The translations under genes were made by a program, and so were the position numbers. Below are positions 7,613 to 14,788 of a stretch of 21,373 nucleotides of DNA, one piece after another (the stretch's first letter is position 1; every line of letters starts with the position of its first letter). The stretch covers positions 1-21,373 of IMG/VR virus record IMGVR_UViG_3300020404_001042, one strand, 5' to 3'. The notes under the pieces are model-generated. The model did no database searches. It saw nothing but the letters and a program-made list of their open reading frames with translations, and was not told the DNA's origin. Origin of the DNA: a virus.

Positions 7613-10600
7613 TTATCCCCAGACTACTGAACCACCGCTATCATATACTTTTAATAATCTATTTGAACTATCATATAGATCTTCTATGACAGCATTAGCT
7701 GCTATTGTTACATCATTAAAGGATACACTTGCTCCTGTTGCTACGTCTTGACCAATATGTACCCCAGTTGAATTTGAAGTAACACCAGTACCACCTACTA
7801 CTGCAAAAGATCTAGAAGCAGCTATATTACCACCTCCAGTAAGACCATTTCCAGCAGTTAAAGTAACTGATGTATGATTAATATGTTCGTTTGCTACATA
7901 ACCTGAAAGACTATGTATATCTATTTCTGAATCGTTAGTAAATAAACCAGATGAGTTAGCTGTTAAACCAGTCTGCGCATTAATTGCAACTGCAGGTTCC
8001 CAGCCTTCACCAGCTGAACCTGATACAGTAATACCATTTCCACCAGTAACATTATCTACATAGTTTCCTGAAGTATCAGTTCCTAATGCAATTGCATTTT
8101 GTTTTGTATGGAATGCATATTCAGTTCCACCAGCTAGTTTATGTGTCCATCTATCAGCTGATTCATCCCAATAGAATAAAGCATTTGCTGAATCGCCTCT
8201 CTCTACTTCTAGTCCTGCATCTACTGATGGTGTACCTGATTGATCTTTAGCTATAGTTATTATAGCATCTGTAACTGCTAATGTAGCTGTAGATACTGTT
8301 GTTTGTGTTCCTGAAATTGCTAAGTTACCAGATACGTTTACATCGTTAAACGTTACATTATCTGTAGTTCCTACTGCTTGACCAATATGAACTCCAGACG
8401 AATTAACTGAGACTCCAGTACCCGGTTTTACAAAAGTACCAGTACCGTTGGCTGTTATACCATTATTAGCAAGCACTCTTACTGTTGTACTATTTACTGC
8501 TACACCGCTTCCAGCACCAACTGATACTGCTGTTGAGTTAGTAACAATACCATTACCTGCTCCTACGGTTAATGTTCTAGAGGAAGCAATAGTACCTCCA
8601 CCAGTTAATCCGTTTCCAGCAGATACTGAAACAGTACTATGATCTATATTTTCATTAGCAACATATCCAGATAGATTATGTATATCGATGTTGCCTTCAG
8701 CTATAAAGACCCCTGTTGAATTAGATACTACTTGATTATTACCTGCAGCTACTGCTAGAGTTCTAGAGGCTGCTATAGTACCTCCTCCAGATAAACCATT
8801 ACCTGCAGTTATTGAAACTCCAGAATGATCTATATTTTCATTAGCAACATAGCCTGAAAGATTATGAATATCTATATTTCCTTCTGCAATAAAGACTCCA
8901 GAAGAGTTAGATACCACTTGATTATTACCTGCAGCTACTGCTAGAGTTCTATTAGAAGCTATTGTACCACCACCAGATAATCCATTACCTGCTGATATAG
9001 ATACGCTTGAATGATCTATATTTTCGTTAGCTACGTAGCCTGATAGATTATGTATATCAAGATTTCCTTCAGCTACAAATATTCCTGAGGTATTAGATAC
9101 TACTTGAGAGTTACCTGCTACAACATGAACTCCGGTTGAGTTAGATGCGACACCTGAGCCAGCGGTTACTGCAACTGCAGTTGAATTTACTCCAATACCG
9201 TTACCAGCTCCTACAGCAAAAGTCCTTGAAGCAGCTATTGTACCACCTCCAGTTAAACCATTACCAGCTGTTAGAGTGACTCCACTATGATCAATGTGCT
9301 CATTAGCTACAAAACCAGATAATAGATCGTGACTAATTCCTGATGCATCAGCGTATACTCCTGTTGAGTTAGCTATTATACCAGAACCTGCTACTACATG
9401 AACACCGGTAGAATTAGAAGTTAATCCAAGACCAGATTCAACTGCTATAGCAGTATTATTAGCAGTAATACCGTCACCTTGTCCTGCTGTAATAGTAATA
9501 GTTCCTGTTGAACCACCACCAGTTAAACCTGTGCCAGCTACAACATCAGTAATACTAGAATTACCTACGTCGAATCCAGCATCATTGTTAAATGCAGAAA
9601 GAGGTATTTCTGAAATAAGCTTTCTTCTATCTGCTCCGTTATCTAATATAATTAATTCATCTTCTGAATTATTAACCGCTTGAGTCATATCAGTTAATTC
9701 AGATAAATCTACGGCTAACGTTACAGCTCCTGATGTACCACCACCGCTTAAACCAGTGCCAGCAACAACGGATTCAATGTCTCCCGCGTCGTTTGTAAAA
9801 GTAAATTGTCCAGTTCCACTATCGTAACTTAAGTCGCCTCCGGCACTAAATAAGCCTCTTACTGTAGATTCATTAATACTTAATTTTGTTGAGTTAGCAG
9901 TTAAACCTGTTCCTGCTTCTACGTGTACTCCAGATGCATTAGCTGACAAACCAATACCAGCATCTACTGCAAATGATCTAGAAGCGGCTATTGTACCACC
10001 TCCTGATAGACCGTTTCCGGCTGTTAGAGTTACACCACTATGATCTATATTCTCGTTGGCAACATACCCTGATAAGTTATGGATATCAATATTGCCTTCA
10101 ACTACATAAACTCCTGATGAGTTAGATAATACTTTATTATGACCTGGCTCTACATGAACTCCAGTTGAGTTAGAAGTTAAACCATTTCCTCCAGTAACAG
10201 CTACAGATGTATTATTAACTGTAACACCATTACCTGCACCGACGTTTAATGTTCTGGTTGAAGTTAAATCACCTCCACCAGTTAAACCAGTACCTGGAGA
10301 TATCTCAACTGAACTATGATCTATATTTTCGTTAGCAACATATCCTGAAAGATTGTGAATATCTAAATTACTTTCATCTACAAATACACCAGATGAATTT
10401 GATACTACTTGTGAGTTACCAGCTGCTACTGCTATTGTAGGTGTTCCACCTTCTGCAGCTGAAGAGCCTGAAATACCATTTCCTGCTGTAATTGTTGCTA
10501 CATAGTTACCTGAAGTATCTGTTCCTAGAGCTATATCAGTTTCTTTAGTATGAAAAGCGTACTCTGTTCCGCCTGCTGTTTTATGAGTCCATCTATCTGC

Positions 10601-11560
10601 TGATTCATCCCAGAAGAATAATGCATTAGCAGAGTCACCTCTTTCTACTTCTATACCTGCGTCTTGAGAAGGAGTACCAGTTTGACCTGAAGCAATAGTT
10701 ATTATTGCATCATTAACTACTAAGTTATTAGTATCAACAGATGTTTCAGTTCCTTGAACTGTTAAGTTGCCTGATATTATTACATCACTAAATGTAACAT
10801 CAGCACTAGTACTTACATCTTGACCAATATGAATACCTGTAGAATTAACTGTAACACCAGTACCTCCTACAGCAGTTAATGTTCTACTAGCTGCAATAGT
10901 ACCACCGCCAGTTAATCCATTACCAGCAGTTACGCTAACTCCTGAGTGATCTATATTTTCGTTTGCGACATATCCGGATAGGTTATGAATGTCTATATTT
11001 GATTCTGCTATAAAAATACCAGATGAGTTTGATACTACTTGATTGTTTCCAGCAACTACTGCGAATGATCTAGAAGCAGCTATTGTACCACCTCCAGTTA
11101 ATCCATTACCTGCAGTTAAAGTTACACCCGAATGGTCTATATTTTCATTAGCAACATATCCATTTAGATTATGGATGTCAATGCTTGATTCTGTTACGCT
11201 TAGAAATCCTGTTGAGTTAACACTTACTAGGTCACCTACTTTTATTAGACCAGATACTGTTGAATTTGCTGATGGGATAGTCTGAGCATAAGTTGAACCG
11301 TCGCCCGTACTTAATACAAATGTAGAATTACTTGCAGTATAATCAAAGTCTGATACACCACTTACACTTGCACTTTGAATGTTTGTTACTAGACCTTTTG
11401 CATTAACTGTTACGACTGGAATGGTCGTAGTGTTACCTACTGTACTTGCACTAGCACCTGAAGCTGGTAAAGCTGATGAATTAACGACACCTGAACTGCT
11501 CGCTATTTCTACGCCGCCTACTTCTAAGCCGTTTTTTACTCTAAAATTTTGATTTGCCAT
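7613..11560 (-). CDS. Large repetitive fibre-like virion protein (1315 residues)
   Basis: It begins MANQNFRVKNGLEVGG, an opening common in marine T4-like fibre proteins. Nearly all the rest is beta-type repeat rich in Gly, Ser, Thr and Asn. Nine copies of a HNLSGYVANENIDHS-like motif start near residues 130, 192, 402, 494, 744, 837, 899, 961 and 1216. They alternate with LTAGNGLTGGGTIAASR and SNSTGVHV-type strands. Two copies of a FFWDESADRWTHK module lie near 254-355 and 1069-1168. The C-terminus ends SNRLLKVYDSGGSVVWG. I infer an elongated, probably trimeric, fibre or whisker. Its place immediately before gp13 equals that of T4 wac, but no sequence similarity to fibritin is evident. No enzyme motif, signal peptide or membrane segment is seen. 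Translation has a GGGGA-type ribosome site and an upstream late-promoter octamer. Confidence 0.85.
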   Translation of the reverse strand: MANQNFRVKNGLEVGGVEIASSSGVVNSSALPASGASASTVGNTTTIPVVTVNAKGLVTNIQSASVSGVSDFDYTASNSTFVLSTGDGSTYAQTIPSANSTVSGLIKVGDLVSVNSTGFLSVTESSIDIHNLNGYVANENIDHSGVTLTAGNGLTGGGTIAASRSFAVVAGNNQVVSNSSGIFIAESNIDIHNLSGYVANENIDHSGVSVTAGNGLTGGGTIAASRTLTAVGGTGVTVNSTGIHIGQDVSTSADVTFSDVIISGNLTVQGTETSVDTNNLVVNDAIITIASGQTGTPSQDAGIEVERGDSANALFFWDESADRWTHKTAGGTEYAFHTKETDIALGTDTSGNYVATITAGNGISGSSAAEGGTPTIAVAAGNSQVVSNSSGVFVDESNLDIHNLSGYVANENIDHSSVEISPGTGLTGGGDLTSTRTLNVGAGNGVTVNNTSVAVTGGNGLTSNSTGVHVEPGHNKVLSNSSGVYVVEGNIDIHNLSGYVANENIDHSGVTLTAGNGLSGGGTIAASRSFAVDAGIGLSANASGVHVEAGTGLTANSTKLSINESTVRGLFSAGGDLSYDSGTGQFTFTNDAGDIESVVAGTGLSGGGTSGAVTLAVDLSELTDMTQAVNNSEDELIILDNGADRRKLISEIPLSAFNNDAGFDVGNSSITDVVAGTGLTGGGSTGTITITAGQGDGITANNTAIAVESGLGLTSNSTGVHVVAGSGIIANSTGVYADASGISHDLLSGFVANEHIDHSGVTLTAGNGLTGGGTIAASRTFAVGAGNGIGVNSTAVAVTAGSGVASNSTGVHVVAGNSQVVSNTSGIFVAEGNLDIHNLSGYVANENIDHSSVSISAGNGLSGGGTIASNRTLAVAAGNNQVVSNSSGVFIAEGNIDIHNLSGYVANENIDHSGVSITAGNGLSGGGTIAASRTLAVAAGNNQVVSNSTGVFIAEGNIDIHNLSGYVANENIDHSTVSVSAGNGLTGGGTIASSRTLTVGAGNGIVTNSTAVSVGAGSGVAVNSTTVRVLANNGITANGTGTFVKPGTGVSVNSSGVHIGQAVGTTDNVTFNDVNVSGNLAISGTQTTVSTATLAVTDAIITIAKDQSGTPSVDAGLEVERGDSANALFYWDESADRWTHKLAGGTEYAFHTKQNAIALGTDTSGNYVDNVTGGNGITVSGSAGEGWEPAVAINAQTGLTANSSGLFTNDSEIDIHSLSGYVANEHINHTSVTLTAGNGLTGGGNIAASRSFAVVGGTGVTSNSTGVHIGQDVATGASVSFNDVTIAANAVIEDLYDSSNRLLKVYDSGGSVVWG
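8056..8356 (-). repeat. Second copy of the ~100-residue 'DESADRWTH' module
   Basis: It encodes SGNLAISGT, DAIITIAKDQSGTPSVDAG, EVERGDSANALFYWDES, ADRWTHK and GTDTSGNYV. This is collinear with the copy at 10497-10800, with scattered substitutions. Both copies are followed by a GNGI segment and then repeat strands, so each seems to be inserted at an equivalent point. Confidence 0.85.
8560..9110 (-). repeat. Tandem 186-bp (62-residue) repeats inside the fibre gene
   Basis: Three successive units have their first His codons at 9050-9052, 8864-8866 and 8678-8680, exactly 186 bp apart. Each encodes HNLSGYVANENIDHS, then a GNGLSGGGTIA segment, then AGNNQVVSNS and a GVFIAEGNIDI segment. The third unit diverges after about 40 residues. 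Units differ mostly at third codon positions, with short blocks of perfect identity. Confidence 0.9.
10497..10800 (-). repeat. First copy of the ~100-residue 'DESADRWTH' module
   Basis: This segment encodes SGNLTVQGT, then DAIITIASGQTGTPSQDAG, EVERGDSANALFFWDES, ADRWTHK and GTDTSGNYV. A second copy with the same blocks in the same order lies at about 8056-8356 in the same gene. The module looks like a folded spacer or knob inserted between repeat arrays. Confidence 0.85.
10860..11200 (-). repeat. Second pair of 186-bp repeats in the fibre gene
   Basis: Two copies of the 62-residue unit have His codons at 11171-11173 and 10985-10987, again 186 bp apart. Single copies occur with His codons at 10355-10357, 10079-10081, 9329-9331 (degenerate, one residue longer) and 7913-7915. 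Confidence 0.85.
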
Positions 11561-11590
11561 TCGGTTCCCTATCCCCTATATAACTATATC

Positions 11591-11598
11591 TATTTATG
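11591..11598 (-). promoter_or_regulatory. Late-promoter-like octamer upstream of the large fibre gene
   Basis: The transcribed strand reads CATAAATA (fits NATAAATA) and overlaps the TAA stop of the upstream 137-residue gene. It ends 30 bases before the ATG of the 1315-residue gene. The remaining leader is AT-rich and contains GGGGATAGGG as a ribosome site. Position and sequence both fit a late promoter for the large fibre gene and perhaps gp13-15. Confidence 0.5.
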
Positions 11599-12007
11599 CT
11601 TCTACATATTCTACGGAGTACTTAAATGTTGTAGACGCATTGCCAGCTGTAGTTCTTATTCTTACATTACTTCCGCTTACATCTGATGTAACGGTAAATA
11701 AACTACTTCCTGATCTTACTGTGGCAAATTCAGTGTCATAAGAGGTTGTACCATCATGGATAACAACAAACGTTGTAGTATGGTAATTGGAACCTTGGGT
11801 TGCTTGTATTTTTAATATAGCTGATCTATATGTTGCTTTAGCAAAAGTTAAAAGATTTTCTGCATTAGTAGAACTAGCTGAATGTGATCGGCTTCTCTCC
11901 TGACCAGATGTAGTTAAACTTTTACTAGTTTCAACTTTATCGGTTGATGGATTATAAGACATATGCCTTATAAGTTCTGCTATTCCGAATGCTTTAGTTT
12001 TTGGCAT
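11594..12007 (-). CDS. Small virion-associated protein, paralogue of the next gene's C-terminus
   Basis: It is 137 residues long. The N-terminus (AFGIAELIRHMSYNPSTDKV) resembles short proteins in marine T4-like structural clusters. Residues 45-137 align end to end with residues 240-333 of the adjacent upstream protein: both have a short helix-like stretch, an IHDGTT(S/A)Y motif, a TE(F/Y)xTV strand, and a closing TTFK strand. This suggests a small beta-sandwich domain present alone here and as the tip of a longer protein there. It starts 2 bases after the stop of that gene, so the two are probably co-translated. Function is unknown; I infer a fibre tip or decoration protein. No catalytic motif is seen. 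Confidence 0.8.
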   Translation of the reverse strand: MPKTKAFGIAELIRHMSYNPSTDKVETSKSLTTSGQERSRSHSASSTNAENLLTFAKATYRSAILKIQATQGSNYHTTTFVVIHDGTTSYDTEFATVRSGSSLFTVTSDVSGSNVRIRTTAGNASTTFKYSVEYVEA

Positions 12008-12008
12008 G

Positions 12009-13010
12009 TTAAACCTTTATTCCAATACGTTTTACTTTAAACGTTGTTCCTGATCTTTCTGGTGTAACTCTTAATCTAATATTATTACCATTAATGTCAC
12101 CTGATACAGTATATAATTCATTATTAGAATGAACAGTACCGTATTCAGTTACATATGCAGTTGTACCATCATGTATCAGCAATGCCTCACTAGCTGCAAA
12201 AGAATCTGAAGTGTTCGCTTGTATTATATATTTAGCAGTTCTAAATGCATTTTTATCAATATTCATTATTGTTATTGCATCTGTATTAGATGAAGCAACA
12301 CCTACTGCTTCTGCTAAATCGCCACCAGTTGTAGAAGCGGCTGTTGTTCTTAAAATTTCAACTGTGTCACCACTTACTGCATTAGCAGTTAAAGTAATAG
12401 TTGAGTTGTTTGTTTGTGCGTAGTCGTCACCTACTAGAAGTCTTACACCATTTAAATATACATCTTCGTCGCCTGATGTATAAGAGAGTGTATTATTATT
12501 TATATCTGCGCCGTTAAATACAGTTGCATTAGAAGATGGCTTATATATAAAACTAAAATTATTTACAGTTAAAGCACCAGCTGCAACATCTTGAAAAGTT
12601 ATTGCTCCGCTTCCGTCTGTAGTTAAAACTTGATCTGCATTACCGTCTGTAACAGGTAAGGTATAAGCACCGTTCATGTTTAAACCACCAACAGTTATAG
12701 TTGCTGGAGTAGTAGCACCTGTTTGAACTACGGAATTAAGAGTTGGAGTAGCACCAGCATCTACAAATGTTAATTGACCACTACCATTTGTTTGTATTAA
12801 TTGACCTGATGAGCCGTCTTCTGAAGGGAAAGAATACCCGTTTACAGATAGAGAAGTTACATTAGCACCAATTTCAAATATTACCGTTCCATTGGAACCA
12901 TACATGATTCCATCAGGCAAGTTAACGGCTAACTCACCAGTCGATAATTGTGATGTATTAGGCGCTTGACCAGAAACGGACGAACGCTTAACTAAAAACT
13001 TTGCTGCCAT
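12009..13010 (-). CDS. Modular tail-fibre-like protein (333 residues)
   Basis: Three parts can be seen. Residues 1-60 (FLVKRSSVSGQAP, LSTGELAVN, IMYGSNGTVIFEIG) match the shared N-terminal attachment-type domain also seen in the 495- and 1129-residue proteins. Residues 60-145 contain two GQLIQTNGSGQLTF / DQVLTTDGSGAITF repeats. Residues 184-220 hold a VYLNGVRLLVGDDYAQ strand set frequent in marine phage fibres. Residues 240-333 form a domain also found as the separate 137-residue protein. I infer a fibre or baseplate-decoration subunit with a replaceable tip. The ribosome site (GAGG, about 11 bases upstream) lies in the 3' arm of a perfect palindrome, so translation may be structure-controlled. 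Confidence 0.82.
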   Translation of the reverse strand: MAAKFLVKRSSVSGQAPNTSQLSTGELAVNLPDGIMYGSNGTVIFEIGANVTSLSVNGYSFPSEDGSSGQLIQTNGSGQLTFVDAGATPTLNSVVQTGATTPATITVGGLNMNGAYTLPVTDGNADQVLTTDGSGAITFQDVAAGALTVNNFSFIYKPSSNATVFNGADINNNTLSYTSGDEDVYLNGVRLLVGDDYAQTNNSTITLTANAVSGDTVEILRTTAASTTGGDLAEAVGVASSNTDAITIMNIDKNAFRTAKYIIQANTSDSFAASEALLIHDGTTAYVTEYGTVHSNNELYTVSGDINGNNIRLRVTPERSGTTFKVKRIGIKV

Positions 13011-13021
13011 ATGGGCTATAT

Positions 13022-13037
13022 CCTCTTATATAAGAGG
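13022..13037 (-). promoter_or_regulatory. Perfect 16-base palindrome covering a ribosome binding site
   Basis: CCTCTTATATAAGAGG is a perfect inverted repeat in the 53-base gap between the 67- and 333-residue genes. On the message, the 3' arm AAGAGG is the only good Shine-Dalgarno for the 333-residue gene. A larger AGGTGA/TCACCT pairing flanks it upstream (about 13033-13063). There is no U-tract, so it is not a terminator. It could hold the ribosome site closed or be a dyad protein-binding site. Confidence 0.55.
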
Positions 13038-13063
13038 TGAGGGTTTCACTGTCCTCCGATCAC

Positions 13064-13267
13064 CTACTTCTTCTTTTCTGTATTTACAGATTCTTCTTTT
13101 TCTACTTTTATTTTATTTTCAAGTTTTTTAAGCTCGATAATTTGCTCATTTGCTAATTGTAGCTGAGCTTTAAGACTTACATTTTCTAAAGTCTTTTGTT
13201 GCAATTCAGTATTTATGTTTGCAATATATAATCTAACGTACCCGTCTTGTGGGTTTTCAATACTCAT
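13064..13267 (-). CDS. Small coiled-coil protein (67 residues)
   Basis: Highly charged and helical, with no cysteine. Residues about 20-57 show a heptad pattern, with L32, A39, L46 and I53 on one position and L36 and I43 on the other, so a parallel coiled coil is likely. The tail is Lys/Glu-rich (KVEKEESVNTEKKK). A good ribosome site (AGAGG) precedes the ATG, 17 bases after the preceding stop. It lies between two fibre genes in the same way as the 83-residue gene at 14789-15040. I do not recognise a family. It may be a virion linker, an assembly chaperone or an oligomerisation peg; this is inference from structure and position only. Confidence 0.75.
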   Translation of the reverse strand: MSIENPQDGYVRLYIANINTELQQKTLENVSLKAQLQLANEQIIELKKLENKIKVEKEESVNTEKKK

Positions 13268-13284
13268 AATAAACCTCTAATTAT

Positions 13285-14772
13285 TTAATAAGTTCCACCG
13301 TCAATGATAGCTTCAATGTAAGCAAGATTACTTGCTGTGTAAGAAACTTCGTTTCCTGGTTCACCTGTTATGCCTTCTATAAATACGAAAGCTTTATTTG
13401 AATTACTTTTATCTCTAAACATTCCTGAGAACTTCTGAGTATCAGAGTCATCAAATGTCATATAAAGACCAGTATCAACTAAGTCAGCATCAGTAGCTGT
13501 TTGGTTAGCAGCTAACTTAATTAAGTTATCATTTATTTCAACTGTAGTAGAAGAAACAGTTGTAGTTGTTCCTGAAACTATTAAGTTACCAGAAACTGTT
13601 AAAACACCGCCAACAGTAGCTGCGCCAACAATTGCAGCAGAAGCAGCATTAACTTCACCAGTAATGTCTACATCAGCTCCAGCTGTTAAAGTACTTCCAA
13701 TAGAAGCAGCACCTACGATTGCTGCAGAAGCAGCATTTACTTCGCCAGTAATATCTACATCAGCACCAGCTGTAATAGTACTAGTTACTCCTAAAGTACT
13801 ACCTACAGTAGCTGCGCCAACTATTGCAGCAGAAGCTGCATTAACTTCACCAGTAATATCAACGTCACCACTTGCTATAACATGAGAAGCTGATACGTTA
13901 CCTGAGAAAGTACCAACGCCAGTTACGTTTAATGGTTGAGTTGCTACGACATGAGTTGCGTTACTATATAAGTTATCTGGTTGTACATATACATCAGAAC
14001 CCATACCACTATGAATTTCACAGAAGTAATAAAGATGATTTGGTGCATCTTGTTCTAATTGTACTCTTGTATAAGCACCTGCATTACCTGGTGAGCCTAC
14101 TTGCTCATAGATTTTAAATCCACTTGCTGTGCCTTGTGATACTTCTGAACCGTTTGCAGCAGTACCAAATGCTAGTGGATGGCCATTGTTTGTTCCGTCT
14201 GATTGGTCAAACCAATATATAACTCCTGGTACTAGTCTTAGTTTTTGCTGTGTTGTTCCATCGATAGCGTATTTATTTCCGCCATCAGAAACTACAGTAA
14301 CTACATGTTGTGAACCTTTGTTCTCAACTAATAAAGCAGTTGTTGATGTATTAGTTACTACAAGACCGTTATTACCTGTTATAGTAATAGTATCAGCATC
14401 TGCGTCTCCACCTAATACTAAAGTACCAGTTGAGGATGTACCACCTGCTGAAATATCATAGTCTGTTTCTGTTTGTTGAATGTCAATTACAGTTGAATTA
14501 CCTGAAACAGTAATACCACCTGAACCAACAAATTGAATTTGATCATTACTTAATGATGTATTATCAACGTTTAAGTTAACAATACCATGTGTTGCATTAC
14601 TTGTAGAGGTTAGATTATACTGATCCCCTGATAAAGTAAATGAGTTTCCTGTTGCGTTGGCACTATACAGCTTCTTTGCTGAAATATCAATCGCTAATTC
14701 GCCTTCTGTTAAAGTACCATCAGCAGGAGCTCCTGAACCTCTTCTTAATTTAATTAATGCTTGTCTAGCCAT
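13285..14772 (-). CDS. Modular tail-fibre-like protein with cupredoxin-like domain (495 residues)
   Basis: Residues 1-45 (ALIKLRRGSGAPADG, LTEGELAIDI, KKLYSA) are the shared N-terminal domain. Residues 60-150 are beta repeats. Residues 155-265 form a cupredoxin-like domain: H198 in NNGHPLAF, then YYFCEIHSGMGS with C251, H254 and M257. This is the H + C-x2-H-x2-M pattern of type 1 copper sites such as amicyanin. Residues 302-388 contain three copies of DVDITGEVNAASAAIVGAA. Residues 393-495 resemble the SGNL-V-SGT module of the large fibre protein and end in IDGGTY. No signal peptide is seen, so the protein is presumably made in the cytoplasm and built into the tail. The copper ligands are visible; metal binding is inferred. 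The ribosome site AAGAGG supports the start. Confidence 0.85.
   Translation of the reverse strand: MARQALIKLRRGSGAPADGTLTEGELAIDISAKKLYSANATGNSFTLSGDQYNLTSTSNATHGIVNLNVDNTSLSNDQIQFVGSGGITVSGNSTVIDIQQTETDYDISAGGTSSTGTLVLGGDADADTITITGNNGLVVTNTSTTALLVENKGSQHVVTVVSDGGNKYAIDGTTQQKLRLVPGVIYWFDQSDGTNNGHPLAFGTAANGSEVSQGTASGFKIYEQVGSPGNAGAYTRVQLEQDAPNHLYYFCEIHSGMGSDVYVQPDNLYSNATHVVATQPLNVTGVGTFSGNVSASHVIASGDVDITGEVNAASAAIVGAATVGSTLGVTSTITAGADVDITGEVNAASAAIVGAASIGSTLTAGADVDITGEVNAASAAIVGAATVGGVLTVSGNLIVSGTTTTVSSTTVEINDNLIKLAANQTATDADLVDTGLYMTFDDSDTQKFSGMFRDKSNSNKAFVFIEGITGEPGNEVSYTASNLAYIEAIIDGGTY
13609..13869 (-). repeat. Three short in-frame repeats in the 495-residue fibre protein
   Basis: Residues 302-325, 337-361 and 366-388 each encode (G/A)DVDITGEVNAASAAIVG followed by AA(T/S)(V/I)G. 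Spacers between copies differ (TLGVTSTITAGA against TLTAGA), so unit length varies. The pattern fits stacked turns of a beta-helical or triple-beta fibre shaft. Confidence 0.85.
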
Positions 14773-14788
14773 TTTTACCTCTTAATCT

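Noticed and set aside
8495-11200. Repeats considered as a CRISPR array or an intergenic repeat element.
   Set aside because: Units are in frame, coding, 186 bp long and diverge at third positions; no short identical repeats with unique spacers.
7613-11560. Large fibre gene considered as a diversity-generating retroelement target.
   Set aside because: No reverse transcriptase or template-repeat structure is visible in the window, and the C-terminus has no C-type-lectin-like pattern.
12497-12504. Exact TATAAATA on the minus strand inside the 333-residue gene.
   Set aside because: It is about 490 bases from the next start codon and falls in a run of Ile/Asn codons (DINNN), so a chance match is more likely than a promoter.
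13210-13217. CATAAATA in the 67-residue gene; similar AATAAATA octamers at 14270-14277 and 21171-21178.
   Set aside because: They lie within coding sequence, at poor or no useful distance from a start codon.
13664-13885. Plus-strand open frame rich in Ala/Pro/Ser.
   Set aside because: It is the complement of the DVDITGEVNAASAA repeats; its apparent periodicity is inherited from the real gene.
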